From Amblyomma americanum (lineage: Eukaryota > Arthropoda > Arachnida > Ixodida > Ixodidae), in contig NC_135497.1 of assembly GCF_052857255.1 (NCBI RefSeq), positions 349,262,799-349,326,798 on the forward strand: a DNA stretch of 64,000 bases, in the 5' to 3' direction. How positions within the stretch are numbered: the stretch's first letter is position 1; each line of letters starts with the position of its first letter. A program made the translations under genes and the position numbers. This document shows positions 10,648-19,798 of this stretch, piece after piece. The notes below the pieces were generated by a model that ran no database searches, had not been told where the DNA came from, and saw only the letters and a list, made by a program, of their open reading frames with translations.

Positions 10648-10964
10648 CGTGACGTCACGACAGCCGGAGGAAAAGCTGGGCCCCAACTCGCGCGGTCGCG
10701 CGCGGCCGCAGACACAACCTGACTCCCGCTCCTCCCTCTAGGGGTGCTTCGCCGGCGCGTGTCGTCACGGAGGAAAAGCTGGGCCCCAACTCGCGCGGTC
10801 ACGCGCGGCCGCCGCCACCACCTGACTCCCGCTCCTCCCGCTAGGGGCGCTGCGCCGCCGCGTGACGTCATGGAGGAAAAGCTAGGCCCCAACTGGCGCG
10901 GTCGCGCGCGGCCGCAGCCACCACCTGACTCCCGCTCCTCCCGCTAGGGGCGCTGCGCTATGAT
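10648..10964 (+). repeat. GC-rich minisatellite, three ~105-bp units each with a CRE
   Basis: Three tandem units share GGAGGAAAAGCTGGGCCCCA, CGCGGTCGCGCGCGGCCGC and CCTGACTCCCGCTCCTCC. Each unit starts with a CRE-like core: TGACGTCA at 10650, TGTCGTCA at 10760 and TGACGTCA at 10863. A fourth core, at 10965, begins the promoter-like segment that follows. The spacing is 102-110 bp. Confidence 0.85.
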
Positions 10965-10988
10965 TGACGTCACGGCATATGTATAAAA
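10965..10988 (+). promoter_or_regulatory. CRE followed by TATA box
   Basis: TGACGTCA at 10965-10972 lies 9 bases before TATAAAA at 10982-10988. With the three upstream CRE-bearing units this has the layout of an RNA polymerase II promoter with an upstream enhancer array, as in an LTR or a host gene. No downstream coding region was found in the next kilobase. Function is inferred. Confidence 0.5.
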
Positions 10989-11019
10989 GAGCTGCGCTCC
11001 TTCGCCGGGAGAGTCTTAT

Positions 11020-11165
11020 ATCCCTGTCACACGGGCATTTCGAGGGCCCTCGAACCGATTGTCTATCGACTCAAAGGCGATCGAGCGCTGCTACACGGGC
11101 AGTTTCAATGGCGATCGAGTCAATAGCCTATCGAGTCAACGTAGCAGCACGGAACTCCATCGAGA
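11020..11165. repeat. Short repeat rich in GATCGAG and ACACGGGCA motifs
   Basis: Two related blocks follow each other: CACACGGGCATTTCGAGG near 11036 and CTACACGGGCAGTTTCAATGG near 11091, each followed by GGCGATCGAG-type sequence. It looks like a degenerate dispersed repeat located just after the TATA box. The class is not identified. Confidence 0.35.
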
Positions 11166-11212
11166 TATGCAACGCATTCTTGGCTTAACCAAGCTAAGCC
11201 TGGCCATTTTTA

Positions 11213-11417
11213 TTACCCGCGTTCGAACCCAACCGCGGCGACCACGTTTCAATGCAGCTGAAACGCAAAATGCGCCTGTGTGCTGTGCGATGTCAGTGCA
11301 CGTTAAAGATCCCTAAGAGGTCGAAATTATTCCGGAGCCCTCCACTACGGCACCTCTTTCTTCCTTTCTTCTTTCACTCCCTCTCTTCTTCCTTCCCTTA
11401 CGGCGGGGTTCCGGTGT
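11213..11417 (+). repeat. tRNA-derived SINE (Ruka-like), near full length
   Basis: It begins at a B-box-like GTTCGAACCCAACCGCGG and continues through TGTGCGATGTCAGTGCACG, the GTTAAAGATCCC block and the pyrimidine-rich tail region CTTTCTTCCTTTC. It ends near GGGTTCCGGTGTACAAATG, adjacent to R3 sequence. Confidence 0.8.
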
Positions 11418-11429
11418 ACAAATGTCTGA

Positions 11430-11528
11430 ATTTTTAACCGTCTCAGTAGGCATACGCGTTCTTGACAAACCTAAGTAGTAAGAGCTAACACTGTTAAAAA
11501 AATTATTGTGGATTAGCGCCGCTAATCC
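11430..11528. repeat. R3 right part and a 19-bp palindrome
   Basis: The part up to 11505 matches 21045-21105 (ACGCGT...CTTGA and TAAGAGCTAAC). It is followed by the palindrome GGATTAGCGCCGCTAATCC at 11510-11528, 9-bp arms around one base. Confidence 0.45.
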
Positions 11529-11669
11529 AGGATATAGAGAGCGAAAGCGAGTTTGAGGTGTCCACTGGCCCATGGAGCCGGTTGTGCGCTTTTCCTTTCG
11601 TGCTAATGAACGGTCTTTGCCATGTTGTCAACGCCAATGAACTCTATGAACGCCGTCGCCTCACTTATT

Positions 11670-11756
11670 TTGTTTGGTTTTTGAGGAAAGGAAATAGCAC
11701 AGTAACCGTCTCAAATATCTCGTTGGACACCCCAAACGTGCGGAAAAGGAAGGAAT
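11670..11756 (-). repeat. SINE 3' tail fragment
   Basis: On the minus strand this is the tail of the same SINE family (compare GGAAATAGCACAGTAACCGTC with the tails at 11775, 19815 and 20195). It is cut off after about 85 bp by the next copy, which starts with an AATAATATT tail. Confidence 0.6.
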
Positions 11757-11895
11757 AAAGTAATAATATTAATTGGTTTTTTGGTGGAAAGGAAATGGCG
11801 CAGTATCTGTCTCATATATCGTTGGACACCTGAACCGCGCCGTAAGGGAAGGGATAAAGGAGGGACTGAAAGAAGAGAATAAAGTAAGGAGGGAA
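11757..11895 (-). repeat. SINE 3' portion, long-tail type
   Basis: It carries GCGCAGTATCTGTCTCATAT, TTGGACACCTGAACCGCGCC and the purine-rich stretch that is the complement of the CTTTC-rich tail. It is inserted directly against the tail fragment at 11670-11756 in the same orientation. Confidence 0.7.
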
Positions 11896-11924
11896 AGAAG
11901 AAAATGAAAACTGAAAATTGACAG

Positions 11925-12130
11925 TTGCATTTTGAGGAAAGGCGCGGCGCTGCGCAGCGGCGGAACACCTGTGGCTCGGTGCTACTAGTGGCGCATGCGC
12001 CGTTATGCCTAGGGAGCGAGAGAAATGCGCCGTGTGTCGTCTCTGCTCCTCGCGCATGCGCAGCACGGCTCTCCACGAAACAAGCGCAACTGCTCAACCA
12101 GCGGCCAGTAAAGCTTTCGCGTTAAAAGAG
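11925..12130. repeat. Dispersed repeat R4 with GCGCATGCGC palindromes
   Basis: It contains GGCGCATGCGCCGTTA near 11990 and CTCGCGCATGCGCAG near 12050, and ends with GGCCAGTAAAGCTTTCGCGT at 12105-12124. The same palindromes and end occur in 2456-2809. The palindromes fit the NRF-1 consensus; binding is not shown. Confidence 0.5.
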
Positions 12131-12269
12131 AGACGCTGAACAATGCAAAGCTAATGTTCGTCGTTATGAGCCTATCCTGGCTTAAACAACAGCACAAGCG
12201 AGCATAACCAAACCTCTCGCTTGTATAACCACGCTTAGGTGATCTATTTTTTATTTATTAACCACCTCG

Positions 12270-12283
12270 GTTACCACGGCAAC
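12270..12283. promoter_or_regulatory. X-box-like palindrome
   Basis: GTTACCACGGCAAC differs by one base from the X-box-like palindrome at 2531-2544. It stands in an otherwise AT-rich stretch (12140-12460) without recognised genes. It may be chance. Confidence 0.25.
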
Positions 12284-12468
12284 CACTCGGTTACGATTTG
12301 CTGTATAACACAATACCTTGAGACCCGAAACGCCAGAAGGAGAGGTATTGCTATAAACCACTATCAAACACATTAAAACACCCGCCGGCTTTTCTAGTAA
12401 GTGGGCTAGCAAGGTTTTTGCCTTAAAACATTTTCCGGCATGCGCCATGGTTTTTTACCTGGGTGACA

Positions 12469-12557
12469 GTGACAGTGGAGTGACTCTCCGATTTACGCCA
12501 AGGAATCGGAGTCGCGCCACTGTCACTGGACGGGACTCGTATTCCTTGGCGTAAATC
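12469..12557. repeat. Compound inverted repeat at the LINE 5' junction
   Basis: Arms at 12469-12493 and 12504-12526 pair with few mismatches (GTGACAGTGG against CCACTGTCAC). In addition 12490-12506 (GATTTACGCCAAGGAAT) is the exact inverse complement of 12541-12557. The second inverted copy is part of the LINE coding region, so this looks like a 5' inversion produced during LINE insertion. Confidence 0.7.
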
Positions 12558-12558
12558 A

Positions 12559-13075
12559 GTGCGGTACCTTGGCCTGGACATCGACTGGCGCCTTTCCTTC
12601 CGCCCCGCGGTGACCAAGGCTTGTCTGCAGATGAAGAGGATCCCCGCCGCCGTGCACAAGCTCACCGCTCGAGGCCAGGGCATCGCCCAGCAAGCCGCGC
12701 TGCGGCTATACAATGCCGCAGCTTTGGGGGCGGCGCTCCATGCGCTGCCGCTCGTCACGGTGCACAAGCCGTGCTGGAAGAAACTCGAGCTCCAGCACCG
12801 CAAGTCCCTGCGCGTGTGCCAAGGGCCTACCCAAAAACTCGCAGTGCGTCGCAACGTTGGCCGAGGCAGGAGCGTGGCTACTTGAGCTTCAAGCAGAGCG
12901 CAGGGCACTGAATACCATCGACCGGCTTCACCGCGCCCCGGAGGGCGGCTTGCTGCTACAGCGTATGCGCTCGCACCAGCGCTCACGAATGGGCGCAGCG
13001 CTGTTCGAGTATGAGCAATTGACTGAAGGAACAACCCCCTACGGCTCCTGCGCGCCCTGGCCTGCTTCCTAGGAG
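12559..13075 (+). pseudogene. LINE reverse transcriptase C-terminal region (frameshifted)
   Basis: Frame 12559-12885 starts MRYLGLDIDWRLSFRPAVTK, the YLGL-type motif after the RT palm (thumb region). It is followed by LRLYNAAALGAALHALP and LELQHRKSLRVCQG. The reading then moves to the frame of 12713-13072 (AEAGAWLLELQAERRALNT), so at least one frameshift lies near 12830. The RT catalytic motifs are upstream of the truncation and missing. This region normally links RT to RNase H. Confidence 0.8.
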
Positions 13076-13124
13076 TTACAGCGAGAGATCGTCGGCATCG
13101 CGGGAAAGCGGAGCACACCCCTCT

Positions 13125-13832
13125 GTGCTGTGCAGCAGCGGGCCAGACAGAGTCGTCATACACGAGGAACTCCAGGAGCATCTCCTCGTGTGCGCCGACG
13201 GCTCAGTGGCCTGCGACAGCTGCTCCCTTGCATCGGCGGTTACCATCCCCGCCCTGCGACTGCACAGGCAGCAACACGTCACCTTCCTGGGCTCTTCCAC
13301 AATGGCGGAGCTGATGCGGATCTGGCTCGGGCTGGACCTGCTGCTCACCCTCTGCCCTCCGCCGCAGGAGTGCTCTGCTGTGCGGCTCCCGCGCCGCCAT
13401 CAGCGCCTGCAATCTAACGGCCGCGGTACCCCACTAGTGCGTGAAATTCGCTCGCGCATCGAGCGCCTCGCGCAGACAGTATGTGCCGTGCGTGCACAGT
13501 GGGTGCCCGGTCACTGCGACATCGCCGGCAACGAGGAAGCTGACGACCTCGCGACCGTTGCACATCAACTACCTGCCAGCGATCTACCCCTTGCGCTGGA
13601 GGACGTGCGTGCGGCCATCCACGGCCATCTCCGAAAGCAGCACCCCTACCCACGCATCGCAGGAGGTGAGCGCATCGACAGTGTCACCGGCCGTCGCGCA
13701 CTTACACGGTCGCAACGTGTAATTATCCTCCGTGCGCGCATTGGATGCGTGTGGCCCGGGGAACGACGCGAGCGTCACGGAATCGCGACGAGTGATGTGT
13801 GTGACGGATGCGGTGCTGTGGAAACACTATAA
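13125..13832 (+). pseudogene. LINE RNase H domain
   Basis: 236 codons. RNase H type I features are the DGS at about residue 25, QWVPGH at 125-130 and GNEEADDLA at 136-143. His130 and Asp140 are the expected late catalytic residues. The middle is poorly conserved (an unusual run at residues 28-90), which suggests a compensated frameshift. After residue 200 it enters the ARIGCVWPGERRERHG and CDGCGAVET block, typical of the zinc-finger-like C-terminus of such LINEs. The frame stops before the end of that block. The enzyme would remove the RNA template after cDNA synthesis. Confidence 0.8.
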
Positions 13833-14399
13833 CATCTGCTCCCTCACTGTGCTGCGTTCGCCGATGCTCGTCGCGATATGCTTGCGGCCTATAGCGCGCT
13901 GGGAATACTACCAGATTCCCTCAAGACGCTATTGTGGCCGCAGGGCAGTGCGCGCACTCGTGAGCGAACCTTGGTGAGCTTCTGTGCATTCCTCGACCAC
14001 ACGGGCTTGACATCCCGTCTGTTCTCCGTCAGGTAGTTGTTACACGGAGTGACCGAACGCTCCGCGAGTTCTACCTTGAACGATTAATATCTGGACGCCC
14101 CACTCCAGTTGTAGCCAACACATTGCTGTGTGCGTGTGTTTTAATTCCTCCAACGTGAACAAATCACGCCTACAACCTGGACACATTTGTTATTTTCTAA
14201 ATAGTTTGTATATATTACTTCTCTCCCTATCTTCTCTCCATGTCCCCTCACCTCTTTCATTTCATTTCTCCATTCTGCCTGCTATTCTTTATTTCCGCTG
14301 CCCCAGCTCAGGTGCTTCAGTATTGATGGCACATGCCGGGGCTAGCAAAAATCTTTTCCTCCCGTTTTACTAATATTTCTATAAAAAAACCACTACTTG

Positions 14400-14900
14400 G
14401 GTGCCATCGCTTTCAGCTCTCTTGATTGTGCAGTTTAGTCTTATTCGAGATATCTGCAACGTTCTTCTGCAACGCTGCTCTCAATTTTGCACACAGTTTT
14501 GATTAAAAAAAACGCGCAACTAGAACAATGAAGCAGAGCCATGCAATAAGGATACTTCATTAAAAAGGCGACCTGAAATATTTTCAAAAATTCACTTCAG
14601 TACTTGTTTCCCTATAGCGCGTCTAATATAATGTCGGTCTTCAAAAAACTGTAAAGGCTTCTGGCTCCAACAGCACCGTGAAGCTGCACCGTACACATCA
14701 CACGCTTGCCGTCAAGGTTATTGGTTTATTGAGGTTCATCAACATTTCGAAGCGACTAAGGCTATCAGGGATGCAGTGGTGGAGGGCTCCGGTAAAATCC
14801 ACCTCCTCTTTCCTGCGTTGACGACGCAAACTGCACGGGCCTCTGGAATTTCTCCTGCGTCGAAATTCGTCCGCCGCGGCCGGGAACAAACCTGCGTCTT
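14400..14900. other. Unassigned stretch
   Basis: AT-rich sequence between the LINE 3' end and repeat R2 copy B. I see no gene and no repeat boundary. Confidence 0.4.
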
Positions 14901-15299
14901 TTTTTTTAAGCGGAAGCTTTACTGGCCGCGAACTTGTGATTTCGTCGTGAAGTTGCTCCGAGGAGGCACATTACGCCCCAACGGGCGCCTTGCCGCGGAG
15001 CCGAACCGGACTGGCCGGGCCGGCGGCGGCTGGCGCACTCGCCGCAAAACAGAGATGTGCTCCAAGGCTCCGCTAGTGCGGCCAGATTGCGCCGAAACCG
15101 CCGAACGCGTCGGCGGTAAAGCGCAGTAGGAGTATAGAGGGTCTTCCATTGGCCGACGTGACGTCGCCGTGCTGCGCGCTCGCAAGCGTTACGCCGGTGT
15201 ATAAACGCGCCTTAACAGAGCCTGCGCTTAACCGCTAACCAACGTATTCAGTGACGGCATCTATGGGAGCCACGGAAACCACCCGCACACTCACTGAAT
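14901..15299 (+). repeat. Dispersed repeat R2 with CRE and TATA, copy B
   Basis: Reverse complement partner of 8985-9276. It starts TTTTAAGCGGAAGCTTTACT and ends near CACCCGCACACTCACTGAAT. It holds GTGACGTCGC near 15160 and GTATAAACG near 15200, so CRE and TATA lie about 40 bp apart. The middle (14960-15130) is GC-rich and differs from copy A. No coding potential was recognised. Confidence 0.7.
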
Positions 15300-15302
15300 A
15301 AA

Positions 15303-15500
15303 AAAAAACCTGTGCCGAGGCTCGCAACTGAACCCAAGGGACGTTGGCGTTTAAGGTGCAGACGCTACCACTCCAAAACGACGGCTGAAGATTTAACCAT
15401 GAATAATTGCGCATCTAGTGAATGCACTCTTCCGATGCAGAAGTCTCCGTGCTTTCACTACGTATATCCTGACCTAACAGAGCTTGGCCATAAGCAATTT
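15303..15500 (-). repeat. Dispersed repeat R1, copy 2
   Basis: Matches 2300-2450 in reverse complement, including the A-run (T-run in the other copy) at one edge. Here the A-run separates it from R2, while at 2456 it is followed by different sequence with an R2/R4-like end. R1 and its neighbours may therefore be modules of one larger family. Confidence 0.55.
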
Positions 15501-15502
15501 TC

Positions 15503-15664
15503 TTAAGAGCGTTAGCTCTTACTCATCGCGTTTCGAGATTTCGTGGGGTCTGCTACCAACCTTGATCACAGCGCCATATGTGGCAGCAACTACTCATCGC
15601 GTTTCGAGATTTCGTGAGTTCTCCTACCACCCTGAGATCAAAGCACCATCTGTTGCTGCAACTA
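15503..15664. repeat. Palindromic end plus a 71-bp tandem duplication
   Basis: TTAAGAGCGTTAGCTCTTA at 15503-15521 is a near-palindrome also seen at about 21070 and, degraded, at about 11477. It is followed by two copies of a unit of about 71 bp starting ACTCATCGCGTTTCGAGATT (15520 and 15591). It is probably the end of a DNA-transposon-like repeat. Confidence 0.5.
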
Positions 15665-16645
15665 GAAAACAGCGCATCTCGCATTGAGACTTGTAGCGCG
15701 ATATACAATAGCATTGTAGAAACAAGCACCTGCCGCGTACCATTGATGACTTCACGGACCAATTTGGTGCATAAAGGTGGAACTATGTGAGTATGACGTC
15801 AGGAGACGAAATGGCGGCATAGTTTCGGTTTCTCGAATCTAAGATGGCGGCCATTAAAATTGATGTGCCCTCTCGTCCCTTCCCCACCTCAGGAAAAAAA
15901 AATATCCTAAAGAGGGGAGGAAAACTGTCCGTTATGGGAGCGCTATACATGTCAAATTCGTTCCGCTATATATACAACTGGCACCCATCCGAGACAGTTC
16001 TATACCGAATTTGGTAGGAAAAGAAAACCCAATGGGTTGTGGTATAGAAAAAAAGCACATTTAAATAATAGGAAACATTGTACACATGCAAATACTAATT
16101 GAAGCGTTACCATATCGCACCGTGATCCCAATTCCAGGCCCACCTTGACCCCCCAAAGAAAACAAATTTCGTTTGGGATGTATCTTGAGGGGTTGCAACC
16201 CGACAATGGATAGACATGCATCGTAATTTATCTGATAGATGGCGCTAAGCGGCGATCATTCCGCAAGGCGGCGTGCGTGCACGCGTAGCCGAGCATGGTG
16301 CCAATCCACCCCGTGTCAAACGGTATTACATTCCCTTTCTCGACACGAGCGGCGTGTTCTTCGCTTTCCTCATCTAGTAACCAAAACATCTAACGCTCGT
16401 TACTTCAACGTCTTCCAGGCGGTGGCGGCCTTTTCTCAGCAGCCGAGCTCCATAATCCCAGAGTCACCGGGGCGGCAGTGTACTGGTAACCTTGGCAGGA
16501 GTTCAAATGTAAATACACCATTCACATGGCACTAAGTCTGCATACTCGCGGTGAAGGTGAAAGCATGAGTGTTTTCGATTGCCTGTCTGAAGCGAGACAC
16601 CAACATGAGAGACGTATGCTACCTGCAACGATAAATCGTATGACA
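15665..16645. other. Unassigned stretch
   Basis: No gene or complete repeat is recognised. Weakly repetitive, AT-rich stretches alternate with a GC-richer block near 16240-16300. Confidence 0.4.
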
Positions 16646-16647
16646 CA

Positions 16648-16889
16648 CCAGCCGCAATGGCCTAGTCGTTATGGCGCTCGGCTGCTGACCCGAAAGACGC
16701 TGGCTCTATACTGGTCGTGGGGGTCGAATTTCGATGGAAGTGAAATTCCAGAGGCCCGTGCACTGTGCGATGTCAGTGCACGTTAAAGAACCAAAGGTAG
16801 TCGAAATTTCCGGACCCCTTCACTACGGCGTCCCTAATAGCGTCAGTGAGTCGCTTTGGGACGTTAAACCCAATAAACCAACAAACCAA
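16648..16889 (+). repeat. tRNA-derived SINE, Ruka-type, near full length
   Basis: The tRNA-like head GCAATGGCCTAGTCGTTATG holds an A-box-like element. GGTCGTGGGGGTCGAATTTC is a decayed B-box region. The body has CCGTGCACTGTGCGATGTCA, GTTAAAGAACC and CTTCACTACGGCGTCCC, and the end is GTCGCTTTGGGACGTTAAAC. The 3' end differs from the long-tail copies at 10401 or 20173. Its length of about 240 bp is close to that reported for tick Ruka. Confidence 0.8.
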
Positions 16890-17079
16890 AGCAAATCATT
16901 TGACACCACCCGCAGCGGTGAAAGCCGACATGTTGCGTCACAATTCTAACGCGATAGCGTTACTGATCTCCGGTCACAGAAAAGCAGGTGTAAGCGTTGT
17001 TCGCCGTTAGCGTTGCCGTTGTAGCACGATAATCTCGAAATACAAAAAAAAAATTGCCAACGCTGCCTCAGTGTTCAAC

Positions 17080-17855
17080 TTTCCAGCTTTAGCTACGGGT
17101 GCTGGTGGTGATAAGCATTTATTTAGCTATATATACAGAGAGGTGCTCAGGCAGAAGCCCCTAATGTGTCTCGCCCCTTACAATACAGGGCGGAGTCCCT
17201 TATTCCGGGACTCCGTTGGGCCTGACCGCGGCGCTGGTCCGCCGCACCTGGGCCTGTTGGGCCGATAGTTTCTGGTAGCCGAGCAGAGCCGCCTCCCAGT
17301 CCTCTCGGGTAGGTGATGGGGGAGAGAAGGATTTCACTTGCATGCCCAAACCATGTGAAATGTGCCGGCCACCTCCCCACAGAATGAGCAGCGGCCGAAA
17401 AAAGAATCAATATGCTTGAGAACCGTCGCGCACAGCTGGGTGTTTCTAAAGAGTCTAAAGAGAGTTCGTTCGCCAGCTTTACCCTGTCCCTTCATAGGAA
17501 CCGGGTAGCGCCGGTGTTCGGCATGGTAGTGCTCAGCAATATCTTTAAGGAAAAGAAGAGGGCTGGGATCTGGGCTAAGGTTATTCCAAGGAACGACTGA
17601 TGTCCGGTAAGTTAGTGCGCGGGGTGCCTCATGCGCTGCTTCGTTACCTGGCATGCTTTGGTGTCCGGGGACCCATATGATTCAGCGATGAGTTGGATCG
17701 CAGTCGCGAGTACTGTGGCGAAGAAATCTGGTGTGCAAGTGGATTGATCCAACCGAACACTATGTTACGACAGGCTCGGAGGGAGTGTTTCATGAAGAAT
17801 TTAGAGTCGGGATGGGAAGCTGCGAGGGCAATCGCTGCCTCATTCGCATGGTGGT
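17080..17855 (-). mobile_element. 5'-truncated LINE (copy L1), RNase H-type, minus strand
   Basis: The coding end (17334-17850) is followed by a 3' UTR ending near 17080-17110. The element abuts the 3' end of a second LINE at about 17862, which reads in the same direction. Confidence 0.75.
17334..17850 (-). pseudogene. LINE RNase H and C-terminus (frameshifted)
   Basis: Two frames combine. 17850-17680 carries ANEAAIALAASHPDSKFF and CRNIVFGWINPLAHQI, the RNase H core with DSKFF in place of the active-site DS region. 17654-17334 starts MPGNEAAHEAPRALTYR, the PGNEAAHEAA motif, and ends with CSFCGEVAGTFHMVWACK, the CCHC-like end of these LINE proteins. A frameshift near 17655 separates them. RT and endonuclease are missing. 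This would be the RNA-removing domain of the element's ORF2. Confidence 0.75.
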
Positions 17856-18363
17856 TGTGGTGGAAAACATTTATTGCAAAGTAATGCAGAGGGGGGCAAA
17901 CCCCCTGACATAGCACGTGGCAATCGTTAGGGGGCTGCCCTTACAGGGCAAAATACATCCCTTAGAGGGGTATCCGCTTCAGGGCGTCTGTAATTATCCG
18001 GCGCTGGTCAGCAGTAGCGGAGCTGGCCAGGAAAGTCTCCCAGTATGACTCTGCCGTGGTTGGGGATGGAGGCTGTTGGAAGATAGGACATGTGAGGAGG
18101 ACGCGAAGAAAGTCTCCCGGTTTACCGCAGAGCTAACAGGAAGAGAGGAATTGATCAGGGTAGCGGGCATGAAGGCGAATAGTGTAGGGAGCAGTTCGGA
18201 AGTCTGGAGTCGGCGCCAGCTGGTGGCCTGGGTTAGGGTTAGGGAGGAAGCCGGCGGTGCGTAAACATGCCGGGTATCTCGGTAGTTGGTAAGAATATCT
18301 CTGAACGTAAGCAGAAGCTCCTGTTATGATGGAGGAGGTCCAACTCGTCCTGAAAGTCAGACC

Positions 18364-18591
18364 TCATGCGAAGGAGTGGATCTCCTCGTTACCCGGGAGG
18401 CCTGCGTGTGCTGGAGTCCGGATAAGGGTTACGGGGAGGGTGGGGTGCCAGAAGCGTAGAAGCCAATCCGCGGTGCGGGATATCAGGCCTTTGGCGAAAT
18501 TGAATAGGGCGGATTTTGAGTCGGAGAGAATTTTGGTAGCAGAGGTGGAGATGAGAGCGAGTGAATTGGGCGCTTCCTCAGAAGTTTCCAA
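18364..18591 (-). pseudogene. LINE RNase H fragment
   Basis: 76 codons containing KILSDSKSALFNFAKG (the DSKSA active-site block) and TPAHAGLPGNEE (the late His and Asn-Glu block). These are the two landmarks of RNase H in LINE ORF2. The frame ends at a stop near 18364, and the zinc-finger-like C-terminus is not found in frame. Confidence 0.75.
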
Positions 18592-18695
18592 TGAGTTTGT
18601 GGTGACGGATCCTGATGCGATTAGTTGGGCCTAATTATTAGCGACGGCGAGAACCATGCGGGAGCCCGATGAGAACGTTATCGCGTCTACGTACG

Positions 18696-19195
18696 CTACC
18701 TCGGAACTGTTGCCGTAGAGTTTGTGCAGGGCTTTTTGGCGTGGGCTGCCCTGCATTCACCGTCGTGCTCGCAGTGCATGTTCTTAGGGATTGGAAAGAT
18801 GATGAGATGGGAGCGTAGGTCTGGAGGTATGGGAACCCCCTCGGTAGGATGGGTGATCGTGGTTAGGCCTCGCTGACGGAGTGGAGTGCGGCCTGCCGCG
18901 GTACTCGACAGGCGAGTCAGCTGTGCTGTTAGGGTGGCTTCTGCCATCTCCTCAAACGTGTTGTGGGTTGTGTTGTGGGGTTGAGGAGCCGAGCAGTAGT
19001 GCTGGGGGGCAGGCGGAGGGCGACATTCTTGCAGCTCCTGAGGACTGCTTTGATGTGGTCCCTCTCCTTCTGCTTTAGTGGGAGGTAGGGGAATGAGTAC
19101 GCCATTTTGCTCGTGATAAGTTGAGCTGGACGCTCTGAACCAGAGGCCGTCCATCTGCTTTCCCTCGTGTATGACTGCAGGCGTGTATCATTCAC
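18696..19195 (-). pseudogene. LINE linker region between RT and RNase H
   Basis: Two overlapping frames, 19195-18929 and 19154-18696, show SGSERPAQLITSKMAYSFPY, KQKERDHIKAVLRSCKN and MDGLWFRASSSTYHEQ. The blocks alternate between frames, so there are several indels. By comparison with intact LINEs this is the poorly conserved region after the RT thumb. I assign it only because it is colinear with RT upstream and RNase H downstream. Confidence 0.6.
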
Positions 19196-19372
19196 CCCTG
19201 GAGTGGTAGGGGCTGCAATTTTGACGTAGAAGACGTGTTTCGTTGAGCTATAGTGGTGGTGCAGGGCATCAGCCTAAGCCTGGCGCCGGCCGTTATGGTC
19301 CTCGTTGTTCATCTTAGTCGGAAGCGTTCGAACGTAGAGGCCGTGTCTCCACTGTTTGCGCACTCGAACCTA

Positions 19373-19795
19373 TTACATCCTATGGGGATCATGTCTGAAA
19401 TGTAACTGGTCGAAGAGGCGGCGACCGGACACGGTCTGGAAGAGACGCGGTTGTTGGTTAACCGGATACGCCTCACGAGGATTCCGACAGTTGTTCACCA
19501 CCCCCAACGCGAGTAGTCGGGCGTTGGAATGGGAGATCGGGAGGTCGAGGGCTCTCTTAAAAATTATGTGGTGTACAACCTCCAAGCAATCTTCGTTATG
19601 TTTCCGTAAGCGGAGGTAACGAGCCGAGTACAGTACTTGACTAGTTACGAAGGCATGAGCGAGTTGCACCGCATCCTTTCTTTGCAACCCTTCTCGCTTG
19701 TAGGAAACGCGGCGAACCATTCGGCCCAGCTACGGGAGCGTCAAGTGCTTTCATTGGTGTTCTCAGCAAACGTAGAGAAGGAATTGAAATATCAT
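19373..19795 (-). pseudogene. LINE reverse transcriptase C-terminal region
   Basis: MVRRVSYKREGLQRKDAVQL, HAFVTSQVLYSARYLRL and IFKRALDLPISHSNARLLAL are the thumb-region blocks of RNase H-type LINE RTs. The catalytic FADD box is upstream and not present here. The first 40 or so codons are duplicated at 20045-20172, beyond a SINE. Confidence 0.75.
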
Positions 19796-19798
19796 AAT

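Larger units (their letters stand above)
12541..14390 (+). mobile_element. 5'-truncated RNase H-type LINE
   Basis: The plus strand encodes the end of a LINE reverse transcriptase and an RNase H, then a 3' UTR whose terminal 190 bp are also found at 9838-10027. The endonuclease and most of the RT are absent, which fits 5' truncation. The 5' edge shows an inverted repeat (12490-12557). RNase H in ORF2 points to the I/R1 group of non-LTR elements; the clade is not resolved. Confidence 0.85.
17862..19798 (-). mobile_element. 5'-truncated LINE (copy L2), RNase H-type, minus strand
   Basis: It runs from a 3' end at about 17862 (reading ...GCAATAAATG on the minus strand) to an RT fragment at about 19798. 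The order on the minus strand is RT thumb, linker and RNase H, then a 3' UTR with short tandem blocks. Copy L1 begins only a few bases downstream, so the two relics are head to tail. They belong to related families. Confidence 0.75.

Noticed and set aside
18228..18246. Telomere-like GGGTTAGGGTTAGGG
   Set aside because: Only about two units, inside LINE sequence. Arthropod telomeres usually use TTAGG. Likely chance.
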